From Granulicella paludicola (GTDB lineage: Bacteria; Acidobacteriota; Terriglobia; Terriglobales; Acidobacteriaceae): a DNA stretch of 64,000 nt. Below, piece after piece: positions 44,601 to 51,691 of this stretch. Below the pieces are notes generated by a model, which made no database searches, had not been told where the DNA came from, and saw only the letters and a program-made list of their open reading frames with translations. The translations under genes were made by a program, and so were the position numbers. Position 1 is the stretch's first letter. Every line of letters begins with the position of its first letter. The stretch covers positions 867,295 through 931,294 of the forward strand of contig NZ_JAGSYC010000025.1 in assembly GCF_025685545.1 (NCBI RefSeq), written 5' to 3'.

Positions 44601-45230
44601 CGTATCGGCGATGTAAAAATTGCCCTGGAAGTCGATCGCTGACTTTGTGGGGGTTGCAAGCGTCGCCGCGGTCGCCGCGGCAGCGTTGCCCGAATTTCCG
44701 GAGGCCCCTGTGCCTGCGTAGGCGGAGGTTGTTCCAGGAGAGATCGCAACCTGCGGACCCGTGGCGTAGCCGCTTATGGGAAAGGTTATCGTGCCGGTGC
44801 TCGTAACGACCCGTAGCCGTGCCACGCGCTCACCCGTGTATTCGGGGGAGAAGGTTACTGGCACCTGGCAAATCGTGTTGTTGGGTGTGGTGACGGTGGT
44901 GCTCAGCGTGCAGTTTGCTACGGTTCCAACTGTAAACTCCTGTATCCCACCCTGTGAGGTGGGGACAGAAACACTGTTGATTGCGACTGCTGCCGTCGTC
45001 TGAATATATAAAGTGACCGCAGCGCTGGTGGAACCCACAGCTGTGGTGGGAAAGACGGGAAAATTCAGATCGATTTCTCGAACGACGCTCGCGCTGAACT
45101 CCGACTCGAGATAGCTACCTGTTTTTCGCAGATAGGTCAGCTTTTGCGGCAGATTCAACTCGGCCTGAATGGCGGGTCCGCCGTCTCCGGTATATCCTGC
45201 GGTGCCATTGCCGGCTGAGCTTTGTATCAC
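35649..45230 (-). CDS. Giant NHL/Ig-like (Big_3) repeat surface protein, main frame
   Basis: The main frame encodes 3,193 residues from GTG 45230, but it stays open to about 45482 and the true N-terminus lies further upstream behind two frameshifts. Residues ~1-530 are NHL repeats, each with AGxGTxG, GDGxAATxAxLNxP, VAVDxxGNxYIADTGNNxIR. A choice-of-anchor strand set follows, then about 23 Big_3/Ig-like domains (36160-43010) in alternating types. The C-terminus has a hydrophobic segment, FGMRKRRLPR, a second hydrophobic segment ending STMGCGVNTG and a beta tail (TYTIVVTGTSG). It is presumably an exported fibre-like or adhesive protein. The barrel gene follows 12 bases after its stop. Plus-strand frames of ~200 codons over each repeat are shadows. 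Confidence 0.85.
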   Translation of the reverse strand: MIQSSAGNGTAGYTGDGGPAIQAELNLPQKLTYLRKTGSYLESEFSASVVREIDLNFPVFPTTAVGSTSAAVTLYIQTTAAVAINSVSVPTSQGGIQEFTVGTVANCTLSTTVTTPNNTICQVPVTFSPEYTGERVARLRVVTSTGTITFPISGYATGPQVAISPGTTSAYAGTGASGNSGNAAAATAATLATPTKSAIDFQGNFYIADTANNVIRKVTATTGVITTVAGNGTKCATTTAACGDGAAATSANLNAPLGVAVDGLGNIYIADTGDNRIRVVNQITGFISTFAGTGTASYTGDLGLAAAATLNAPAGVTVDAFENVFIVDTGNNAIRQVDTGTTFISTIAGTGTKCTSTTATCGDGGAATAATLNAPQSVAADPSDNLFIADTGDNRIRLLTASTGILTTVVGTGTAGYSGDKGVATSATLNTPTDIDTDSADNLYIADSGNNAIRVVSATAKTITTIAGSATACSAGTSACGDGSASSLATFNAPTGIILDGADNLYITDSKDNRVRKISSTASTLTFASTTIGTTSSDSPRTINVFSTGTTTATFPVPSAGTDPSISTGFSVSNTSTCPNLTTSSSTAGTLASGSTCAYGISFAPTQIGTVTGSMNVQDNSLNASPATQVVTLNGVGTQATASVALTSSVNPSTYGQSTTFTVTLTGADGTPTAASGVPLTYTPSGSTTAVSLGTATATSTAGVYTFTTSTLPVGTDSVVATYGGNTNYVSGTTSNTVAQVVNKAVGTNDTLTLNPTTSTFGAPVTLTETVSAVNGACPTSTATATFVAGGVTLGTATFVGSPAGNPTTCVATITTTALPVGTDTVTVTAPAAGSFGAISSTTTETVGSASGAADTLTANPTSSTFGSPVQLTFTVPTVAGASASPTGTVTFTSGGVTLGTATLSTVGSGANATTTATLSTSSLPVGTDTITATYPGNANYAAASPSPTATETVTPASATGTLSATPATGDTYGAPVTLTETIAPINGVCPTSTVTFASGGTTLGTGTFTGMPSTNPTSCVATTTTTVLPVGTDSITATAPAGGSFGAISSTASEVVAAASGANDTLTANPTTSAYGSSVVLTFTVPTVAGASASPTGTVTFTSGGVTLGTGTLSTTGTGASAVTTATLSTSALPVGTDTITATYPGNANYGAASPAPTATETVLQGTATGTLTASPATGDTFGGTVTLTETVAPINGTCPTSTVTFASGGSTLGTATFTGSPAANPTSCTATTSTTALPVGTNTITATAPAAGSFSAVSSSTSETVGVIPSTGDSLVANPTSSTFGTSVTLTFTVPTVSGATAPTGTVTFTSGGVTLGTGTLSTTGTGASAVTTATLNTSTLPVGTDTITASYPGNANYASGSATATETVTPASGSGTLTASPATGDTFGTTVTLTETVAPINGACPTATVTFASGGTTLGTATFTGTPAASPTSCVATATTSALPVGTDTITATAPAGGSFAAISSSTSETVAAAPSTGDSLTLNPTSSTYGTSVTLTFSIPTVTGATASPTGIVTFTSGGVTLGTGTLSTTGTGASAVTTATLNTSVLPVGTDTVTATYPGNANYASGSATATETVAPASAAGTLTASPATGVTFGSTVTLTETIAPINGMCPTAAITFASSGTTLGTASFIGSPAGNPTTCTATTITTALPVGTDAITAIAPASGSFDSISSSTSETVAAAPGAGDTLVANPTSSTFGTSVLLTFTVPTVSGASASPTGTVTFTSGGVTLGTGTLSTTGTGSSAVTTATLNTSALPVGTDTVTASYPGNANYAAGSATATETVTPASATGTLIASPATGDTFGASVTLTETIAPINGVCPTATATFATGGTTLGTSAFSGVPATNPTSCVATLTTTALPVGTDTITATAPAAGSFSAISSTTNETVAAASGASDTLTANPTTSAYGSSVALTFTVPTVAGASASPTGTVTFTNGSTTLGTASLTTTGTGASAVTTATLNTSVLPVGTDTVSASYPGNANYAAGTATASETVTPSTQSGTLTASPATGDTYGTTVTLTETIAPVNGMCPTAPVTFSSGGVSLGTSVFTGSPAANPTTCVASLSTSALPVGTDTITASAPAAGSFSAISSSVSETVALAPSSADTLTANPASSVFGSPVLLTFTVPTIAGASASPTGTVTFSNGSTTLGTGTLSTAGTGANAITTATLTTSTLPVGTDTITATYPGNANYAAGSATATETVTPATASGTLSASPATGDTYGTTVTLTESIAPINNVCPTSTVTFSSGGTTLGTGSFTPDPATGTPLACIATITTNVLPVGTDTINATAPASGSFNAISSSTTETVGVVSGSTDSLTANPATSSFGSPVLLTFTVPTVAGASTPATGTVTFTSGGVTLGTGNLGTANGITTATLSTSVLPVGTDSITATYPGNANYAAGSATATETVTAVAANGTLTASPATGDTFGATVTLTETIAPINGVCPTATVTFASGGITLGTGIFSAIPAGAPTACVATTTTSALPVGTDTITATAPAVGNFGAISSTTTEPVASVSGATDTLTANPTTSVFGSPVLLTFTVPTISGASAPATGTVTFSNGPTTLGTGTLSTTGGITTATLSTSALPIGPDTVTASYLGNGNYGASSPTAAVTVTPATATGSLAISPATGDTFGMTVTLTETIAPINGVCPTATVSFASGGVTLGTGTFSPMPATGTPTSCVAAITTTALPVGTDTVTATAPAAGNFTAISSTASVTVGAASGSADTLTLNPTSSVFGSPVLLTFTVPPVTGASTPATGTVTFTSGGVTLGTGALSTSGGVTTATLTTSTLPVGTDTVTASYPGNASYGAGTATATEVVSAATSTGTLAETSTAGSSYGSPVTLTETIAPINGVCPTGTVTFTSGGVTLGTGAIAAVPATGAPTSCVATTVTSALPVGTSTVTATYPGNGNFVAITSTTSVTVAAASGAADTLTASPTTAPFGTPITLTFTIPPISGVSFLPTGMVTFTSGGVTLGTANVSTNNGVSTATVTTTVLPVGTDTITATYAGSANYGASTLTTTVTVTTNDFQIAATPASQTVYSGGTAIYTVSLSELTTPFNSPVTLTATGLPPGATVTFANPTYAPGVGPTSTTMTIVTAPVQARSLVPAQPGSAGRTLGISVATLFGCLLFGMRKRRLPRLLALCLFALFSAAAFSTMGCGVNTGFELPPKTYTIVVTGTSGALTHSTSVTLTIK
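36160..43010 (-). repeat. Tandem array of ~311-bp Ig-domain repeats in an AB pattern
   Basis: About 22 units, or 11 pairs of ~622 bp, encode two domain types in strict alternation. Type A starts DTLTANPTSSTFGSPV; type B starts GTLTASPATGDTFGATV and carries two Cys (INGVCPT and PTSCVA). All share LPVGTDTITATYPG-like ends. High nucleotide similarity makes expansion by unequal crossing-over likely. Confidence 0.9.
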
Positions 45231-45861
45231 TCCAGTAGATGACTTTACGATGCGGATGCGCTCGTTATATTTGTCAGCGATGATGAGGTCGTCGACAGGG
45301 TCGACATCGATCGAAGCGCCTCCGGTTGCCCCTTTGGCGGTGGCGGTATTGATCTCAGCGCTGGTTGCGGCGCCGCCATCACCGGTGAACCCCTGTGTCC
45401 CATTTCCGGCTACGGTGGTGATGGTCCCGGTAGTGGCATCGATACGACGGATCCGGAAGCCAGCCTCATCCGAGAAGTAATATTGTTCTTGGGGTCGACC
45501 CGAACGCCGAAGGGATACTCAAGCTGAGCGCTGGTAGCGGCGATATTGTCGCCGTTATACCCCGCAGTCCCTGTTCCAGCAATCGTACTGATGACCCCGG
45601 TAGCAAGGGTGACCTTGCGAATGCGATCGTTGCCCTGGTCCGCAATGTAGATATTGCCGACCGAGTCAATGGCGACTCCGGTGGCGAAGTTGATCTGGGC
45701 GGACGTGGCGGCCGCGCCGTCCCCGGTATACCCGCAGGTGCCGTTGCCAGCTACGGTCTTGATGAGGCCGGTTGCAGCAACAACCTCTCGAATACGGCAG
45801 TTCTGCTTATCTGCGACGTAAAGGTTGCCGGAGGAGTCGATCGAAAGACCCTCGGGAAAGT

Positions 45862-46413
45862 TTAGCTCAGCAGATGTAGCGGCCTTGTTATCACCGTTAT
45901 ATCCAGAAGTGCCGTTGCCGCGACGGTGGTTACGATGCCGGTGATGGCATCGACGCGACGCACACGGCTGGTTCCGAAATCATTGAAGAAGACATTGCCG
46001 GCGCGATCGATGGCCGTCTCCTGCGCGTTATTGATCTGCGTCTGGGTGGCCTGGATGCCATCGGCTCCGTTGCCTGTGGTGCCGCTTCCAGCGATGGTAT
46101 GGATGGTGGGCACGACGACGATGTTCTGCGCCAGAACAGCCGGTGGAAGCGATGCGATCAGCAGCCCGGTGCAGAGGGTCCATAGAAGGACGCGTGCGGC
46201 GAGGTTCTGGGGCGCGGGTTCCGGAAGCGCGGTCCTGCACGAGTCCGCCCATAAGGCGCAGTTCTGCTGTGGATGGCGCGATGGACGTTCGAGGCTGTGT
46301 GCCGAAAGGGGTAGCGCCAGAGGTGAGATGTCTCTCTGTTTCGTCGTCAACGAGGAGACCAGCAGGGCATCGATATAAGACGCAAGAGACTTGAGAGAGT
46401 GCGCAATCCGCAT
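45862..46413 (-). pseudogene. N-terminal fragment (signal region and first NHL repeat) of the giant protein gene
   Basis: This frame carries the start of the giant gene: MRIAHSLKSLASYIDALL, a ~75-residue polar stretch, a signal-type hydrophobic segment (VLLWTLCTGLLIASLPPAVL, cleavage near LAQ) and a first NHL unit (TAIDRAGNVFFNDFGTSRV). It then runs out of homology at VTTVAATALLD, where VTTVAGNGTSGYNGD is expected. Adding one base near 45920 restores NHL repeats for ~145 codons, and a second added base near 45483 joins them to the frame continuing to 35649. ATG 46413 is preferred over 46458, but the N-terminal extension is unusually long. Either the gene is broken by two -1 frameshifts or the sequence has two errors. 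Confidence 0.72.
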
Positions 46414-46856
46414 GGCGTAGATATCTCCAGATCGGCAGTACGGCAAAAAGAACAACAAGGAATTCAGTTTTTAGACTTAGACACCCACCTGCGAAAGTAA
46501 TACCGACTTACTTTTGCGAAACGAATTAATAGCTGAAGCGTCCAAACATAACGATGTAAGAAAGTGCAAAATACAACGTCAGAACTACGTAAAATAAATC
46601 CACGTATAACAACCGGGCTAAGCTCGAAAAGGCGTGAACCAACTCAACTATTTATCGCGAGATAAAGGGCGCTAGCATTCGAATCTGAGCCAAAAAAACT
46701 ATTCGCAAAATCTATTGTCGAAACGTGTACCTGTACCTTCTGGATTTACGAATAAAAAAATAACTTACTAAAAATGCCCATAAGGGTTATCCCTATGAAG
46801 GTGTTACACGTTATTCCTGGTTGGCAAAACTGACAGTACTCAATCTGTGAACTATA

Positions 46857-46878
46857 GAAATTGATTCAGATCAATTTC
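46857..46878. promoter_or_regulatory. Perfect FNR/CRP-like palindrome
   Basis: GAAATTGAT-TCAG-ATCAATTTC is a 9+4+9 perfect palindrome whose core, TTGAT-N4-ATCAA, equals the FNR consensus. Its centre lies about 40 bases before the TATAAA box at 46905. It is likely an operator for a Crp/Fnr-family regulator acting on one or both divergent genes. Confidence 0.6.
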
Positions 46879-47246
46879 ATTGGAAAATGACCGACGCCCA
46901 CAGCTATAAAAACGCGTGCCCATTTTGGGCTCGCATTTTTAGATATCTCGACGCAGAGTCTTCCTTTCGATCGTAGAGCGTGGGCTCGTCATTCTTCTCC
47001 TCTGAGCGATTTCTGAAAGACATGGGTTTCGGCGACCTAACGTGACCCGCGAGTAGACACTTCCCTTTCCATCCATGACGAAAGTTTCCACTGAGCCTAG
47101 TCGGGGAGTGCTCTCGTCTGAAGAGTGTCTATCGGCGGAGACCCTCGAAACATGAGCCCACAACCCCTCCTGGCGCAGGATCCGTCAACGGATAAGGGGC
47201 CGGTATGGAGATTGCTTATGCAACCCATAGGAGAGCGGCGGTTCTG

Positions 47247-47275
47247 TTGATTTGTCAGGATCGTGTGCTCATAAT
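47247..47275 (+). promoter_or_regulatory. Candidate promoter of the TonB-dependent receptor gene
   Basis: TTGATT (47247-47252) and CATAAT (47270-47275) have a 17-base spacer. It would leave a 5' leader of about 215 bases before ATG 47499. The match is moderate and could be chance. Confidence 0.4.
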
Positions 47276-47498
47276 CGAACCACGATAGAAGCGAGAGTGA
47301 GCTCTTTATTCCTGGATTCCCCGTGAATCCAGCGGAATTGCCTCGAACATCGACCAAGCGTGACGCTTCTGCGCCTTCTTGCAGACCGGACGGCCTCCCC
47401 CGATTGCAGGCCGGGCGTTCTGACATAACGAGATTCCCGACTCGATGCCATTCGAGCGCCACCAATTTTCACCTCGTCCTTCATCTCCAGGAGATCCC

Positions 47499-50400
47499 AT
47501 GCACGTTCGACCGATTCGGCAGTATTGTCCTCTGATCTTCGCTCTTATACTGGCGGTTCTTGTTCCCGCGACGATCGTTGCCCAGACGAATACGACGCGC
47601 CTGAGTGGTATCGTGACCGATCCGACGGGAGCGTTAATTCCCGAGGTGGCGGTGGAGTTGAGCAAGCCTGACATCGGGTTTGTGAAGGTGGTGAAGTCCG
47701 ATTCGGGTGGCGCGTACAGCTTTGATCAGGTCACCCCCGGCAGTTACACCGTGACGGTAAGTGCCGCAGCCTTTTCGCCTGAGGTGGAGAAGGTAGAGTT
47801 GTTGGTGGCGACACCGCGCATCTTGAACTTCAAGCTGAAGGCCGGAACTACGGAGGTCGTGAACGTCGAGACAACGCTGGCGCAGTTAAACTCCACCGAC
47901 GCGACTCTGGGCAAGGCCTTCGACAGTGCGCAGGTCCAGAATCTGCCCTACCTGGCGAACAATGTGACCTACCTGCTCTCGCTTCAGCCGGGTGTTCTGG
48001 CAATCGATAGCGGAGCGCAGACGGGTGGTCTGAATACAGATCCCCGTACGGGCGTTGTTAATGGAGCTCGGCAGGACCAGACGAACATTACGCTGGATGG
48101 TGTAGATAACAACGATCAGGTATTCGGCTACGCTTTCAACGGAGCGCTGCGGTCCACGCGTGACTCGGTAGAAGAGTTTCGTGTGACGACGACGAATGCT
48201 AACGCTGATGCGGGTCGTTCCTCCGGCGCGCAGGTTTCGCTGGTGACGCGAAGCGGTACGAACAACTTTCATGGCAGCGCATATGAGTACTATCGAGATC
48301 CGGGGACAACGGCGAATAATTGGTTCATCAAGCAGGGACAGCTGAACTCTGGAACGCCCAACATCGCGGCGAAGGTGTTGCAGCACACCTATGGCGCTTC
48401 GCTGGGTCTGCCTATCAAGAAGGACAAGCTGTTCTTCTTCGGTGCGTATGAAGGCTTCAAGCAGGCGAGCGATGTGCCGGTGAGTGAAACCGTTCCTTCG
48501 GTGTTCGGCGGCGGCGGTCTCTACACGGGAAATGTGGTGTATGAGGCCTGCCCGACGACTTCTCCCGGCTGCCAGAACAGCACGATATTGAAGACGCTGA
48601 CGCCAACGGACATTGCCCAACTCGACGGGCGTGCGTCGGACTCAAACTGCGCTACTACGACCTGCTATGCGCCGGCGACGAATGCGGCCGCGATCGCGTA
48701 CTTCAAGCAGTTCCCTCTCGCGAACGCTCCCGGTGCGGCTGATCCCTACAACACTGGCATCTACAACTTCACCTCTCCTTCGCCCATTCATCAGATTACG
48801 AACATCGTTCGTCTCGATTACAACATCACGTCTAAGCAACTTTTGTTTGTGCGCGGCAACCTGCAGAGTGACAATCAGGCGACGCCGCTGCAGTTCCCTG
48901 GCCTGCCCGCTGCGTCAAATGTCTTCGGCAACAACAAGGGCATCAGCGCAGGGCACACCTGGAACATCAACGACCGAATGACGAACAACGCACGCTATGG
49001 CTTCACCAGCCTCGGTAGTGCGAGTCGCGGAACGGGTAGCCAGCCCTTCGTCAACTTCGGAGCGTTCAGCACGTTGACGGCGGCGACGACCAGCACGGTG
49101 TATAAGGTGCAGACGAGCAATTTCGTCGATGACTTTACGTATGTTCATGGACGCCACATTGTGCAGGCGGGTGTGAACATCACACTGCTCTCTAACGGCC
49201 AATACTTCGATGCACCCTTGCTGGCGGAGGCGCAAGTGAGCCCGAATCTGCTGGCAACGGCAGCGATTGCCAACCAGGGCGGCAGCTACGATCCCGGTGC
49301 GTTTTCCTGCGCGGATTGCGGCCAGGTGGCAAATGCCTATGCCAGCTCGTATAACAACGCCATCATCGCCAACATCGGAGCGATGGAAACGGCGACCTCC
49401 GGTACAGAGTTCAAGGTGCAAAACAACTCGCTGGTGCCGCAAGGCGTTGGCGTTATTCCGACTCACACGTATAAAAATGTCGAGCAGGAATACTACGTTC
49501 AAGACCAGTGGAAGGTCACCCCGCATCTGACGCTAACGGGCGGTCTGCGCTATGTGCATCTGGGCGTGCCGTACGAGAAGGACGGGCAGCAGATTGCACC
49601 GACCATATCACTGAACACATTCCTCGCGGACCGTATTAGTGCGGCGGCCAAGGGCTCTGCGTACGACACTGACATCAGCTTCCGCGCCTCCGGTTCGCCC
49701 AACGGACAGCCGAACTTCTGGACGCCGCAAAAGTACAACTTCGCGCCGCGCCTCGCTTTTGCTTATGCGTTCCCGGATGCCAAGACATCGATTCGCGGCG
49801 GCTTTGCGATCTCCTACGATCACTTCGGTGCCGGTGTGATCGATGCCTACCAGTCGAATCAACAGTCTCTGCTTTCACTGGGGCAGACGAACCTGGCTAC
49901 GTATACGGACATCAACTCCAACCCACGTTTCACCGGCTACCACAATGTACCTTCCGTGCAGGGAGCCACAAGCGCATTGCCACTGCCGTTCACGCCGGCG
50001 GAGAGCCCCTTCACCTTCGACTACAGCATTAACGATAAGCAGAAGACGCCCTACGCCGAGACGTTTAACTTGACTGTGGAGCGCCAGCTACCGCATAGCG
50101 TCGATATCGTGGCCTCCTATGTGGGCCGCCTCGGCCGCCACCTGGTACAGAACCTCGACGTTGCGATGCCGACCAACTTCTACGACCCAGGCAGCAACCA
50201 GACATACTTTGCAGCGGCAACCGCCTTTGACAAGATGGTGGATGCGGGAACGACCGTAGGTGCGATTCAGAACAGCGGCTTCTTCCAAAATGTGTTTCCG
50301 CACTTTGCGTATCAGGACCCGGTCTCGGGTGTGAACTACACGGGTGCTCAGGCTTATTACGATGTGTTTGCTGCGAACCGCGGAAACGAGACGAATGCCC

Positions 50401-51278
50401 TGTTCCAGGCGGACACCGATCCGACGGCGTCGCCGAATGGACAGAGCTTCCGCTTCTTTTTCCCGCAGACTTCGTCTGTCTATGCGCAGTCAACGATCGG
50501 CACCAGCAGCTATAACGCACTGCAACTTTCGGTGCGGCAGGTACTGCATTATGGTCTTGAGTATGACGTGAACTATACATTCTCGAAGTCGCTCGACGAA
50601 GGTTCCGATCCTGAGCGAAATGGTTCTGGCGGCAGCCCGGTGATCAACACCTTTTCGCCGAACCAGTGGTACGCGCCATCGGACTTCGACGTGCGGCATA
50701 ACATTACAGCGAACTACACTGCACCTCTGCCGTTTGGTCGCGGCAAACCGTTCTTCAGCAATGCGGGCTCCTGGATGGATCGCCTGATTGATGGCTTCCA
50801 GCTGAATGGCGTCGTACATTACAGCTCGGGTTTTCCGTTCAGCGCGGTTGACTCGAACAACTGGGGCACGAACTTTGCCTTCAACAGCAATATGGTCCAG
50901 ACGGGACCGATTCCAACCGGCGGACATCGTTATATCGCGGCCGAACAGACGGAGACAGCCCTGAAAGGCATCACTTCGGCGCAGGCCAACGCGAACCTGC
51001 GGCCCGCATATGTGGGTGAATCCGGCCAGCGCAACAACTTCCGTTCCGACGGCTACCTGTCTATCGACGATGGGTTGTCGAAGAGTTTCCGCACGTTCAA
51101 AGAGCAGGAATTCCGTATCTCGGCAGAGGTGTTCAACGTGTTGAATACGAACCGTTTTGCGAGTGTCCAGACGAGCGGTGTGAGCCCGAATTTCGGGGTC
51201 TATCTAAACAGCAACACGACTCCTGCATTACTTTTGCAGCCGCGACAGATGCAATTCTCGGGCAAGTACATCTTCTAG
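47499..51278 (+). CDS. Oar-like TonB-dependent outer-membrane receptor
   Basis: CAGGAGAT just before ATG 47499 fixes the start. The 1,259-residue protein opens with a signal peptide (FALILAVLVPATIVAQ). A carboxypeptidase-regulatory-like domain follows (about 30-110: SGIVTDPTGALIPEVAVEL, GGAYSFDQVTPGSYTVTV), then a plug (QNLPYLANNVTYLLSLQPGV, NGARQDQTNITLDGVDNND). Beyond that is a long barrel with aromatic-rich strands (YYVQDQWKVTPHLTLTGGLR, NFAPRLAFAYAF, YEVDYN-like VNYTFSKSLDEG), ending RQMQFSGKYIF. No canonical N-terminal TonB box is obvious, as in many acidobacterial members. Such receptors import oligosaccharides or siderophores using TonB energy. Placed directly before a pectinase giant, uptake of pectin fragments is the likely but unproven role. 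A terminator follows. Confidence 0.93.
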   Translation: MHVRPIRQYCPLIFALILAVLVPATIVAQTNTTRLSGIVTDPTGALIPEVAVELSKPDIGFVKVVKSDSGGAYSFDQVTPGSYTVTVSAAAFSPEVEKVELLVATPRILNFKLKAGTTEVVNVETTLAQLNSTDATLGKAFDSAQVQNLPYLANNVTYLLSLQPGVLAIDSGAQTGGLNTDPRTGVVNGARQDQTNITLDGVDNNDQVFGYAFNGALRSTRDSVEEFRVTTTNANADAGRSSGAQVSLVTRSGTNNFHGSAYEYYRDPGTTANNWFIKQGQLNSGTPNIAAKVLQHTYGASLGLPIKKDKLFFFGAYEGFKQASDVPVSETVPSVFGGGGLYTGNVVYEACPTTSPGCQNSTILKTLTPTDIAQLDGRASDSNCATTTCYAPATNAAAIAYFKQFPLANAPGAADPYNTGIYNFTSPSPIHQITNIVRLDYNITSKQLLFVRGNLQSDNQATPLQFPGLPAASNVFGNNKGISAGHTWNINDRMTNNARYGFTSLGSASRGTGSQPFVNFGAFSTLTAATTSTVYKVQTSNFVDDFTYVHGRHIVQAGVNITLLSNGQYFDAPLLAEAQVSPNLLATAAIANQGGSYDPGAFSCADCGQVANAYASSYNNAIIANIGAMETATSGTEFKVQNNSLVPQGVGVIPTHTYKNVEQEYYVQDQWKVTPHLTLTGGLRYVHLGVPYEKDGQQIAPTISLNTFLADRISAAAKGSAYDTDISFRASGSPNGQPNFWTPQKYNFAPRLAFAYAFPDAKTSIRGGFAISYDHFGAGVIDAYQSNQQSLLSLGQTNLATYTDINSNPRFTGYHNVPSVQGATSALPLPFTPAESPFTFDYSINDKQKTPYAETFNLTVERQLPHSVDIVASYVGRLGRHLVQNLDVAMPTNFYDPGSNQTYFAAATAFDKMVDAGTTVGAIQNSGFFQNVFPHFAYQDPVSGVNYTGAQAYYDVFAANRGNETNALFQADTDPTASPNGQSFRFFFPQTSSVYAQSTIGTSSYNALQLSVRQVLHYGLEYDVNYTFSKSLDEGSDPERNGSGGSPVINTFSPNQWYAPSDFDVRHNITANYTAPLPFGRGKPFFSNAGSWMDRLIDGFQLNGVVHYSSGFPFSAVDSNNWGTNFAFNSNMVQTGPIPTGGHRYIAAEQTETALKGITSAQANANLRPAYVGESGQRNNFRSDGYLSIDDGLSKSFRTFKEQEFRISAEVFNVLNTNRFASVQTSGVSPNFGVYLNSNTTPALLLQPRQMQFSGKYIF

Positions 51279-51305
51279 CGTTGAGTTGCGGCGGGTGTAG
51301 ACGGG

Positions 51306-51336
51306 GAGCCAGGGCGAAATCGCCCTGGCTCTTTCT
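51306..51336 (+). terminator. Intrinsic terminator of the TonB receptor gene
   Basis: An 11-bp perfect stem, GAGCCAGGGCG/CGCCCTGGCTC, with loop AAAT is followed by TTTCT. It lies 27 bases after the stop, so the pectinase giant downstream needs its own promoter. Confidence 0.9.
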
Positions 51337-51691
51337 GCTGTCTCCCGTCTTTCCTGATCTGATCGCTATCCAACAGCGCCATCTGCATGCGACGCAGGTC
51401 CGGTCAGAACGAAAGGGTAGACGCGCGGCCGCCATAGCTGGCCGAGTCGCTGTAGCTCCTTGTCTTCGCCCCAAATAAAGGCGTATTTGATACCTATAGA
51501 GAACTTATTTCAGCAAAAACAGCTGTCATACAGATCATGGAAATGGCTTGACAAGTCCTCGCGAGTTCATGGAGGATGCCAGACCGATCACGATTCTTGT
51601 TTTACAGCAATGCCAAAATCTCCGCTGGGGCTTCTCTCCTGCGGGTGGTCTTGGACTGAGCTATGACCAACAAGAGCGTCTGGAGTTTTCC
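51337..51691. other. Leader region of the pectinase giant gene
   Basis: These ~355 bases should contain the promoter of the giant gene. A TTGACA sits at about 51550, but no good -10 box lies at the right distance. The giant's frame is open from 51548 onward, yet the early residues resemble non-coding sequence. I see no RNA gene here. Confidence 0.4.

Larger units (their letters stand above)
46414..47498. other. Long AT-richer intergenic region between two divergent surface-protein genes
   Basis: These ~1,085 bases are visibly richer in A and T than their surroundings between 46450 and 46950. They hold an imperfect inverted repeat, GCGAAAGTAA-N7-TTACTTTTGC (46491-46517), a perfect 22-base palindrome (46857-46878), a TATAAA box (46905-46910) and a short hairpin followed by ATTTTT (46914-46940). 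A candidate promoter for the TonB receptor lies at 47247. Several short frames occur (for example 47097-47465 minus), but none has a ribosome-binding site or family features. Confidence 0.6.

Noticed and set aside
47097..47465. Minus-strand frame of 122 codons before the TonB receptor
   Set aside because: No Shine-Dalgarno, no recognisable motif, and it overlaps the likely promoter and leader of the receptor gene.
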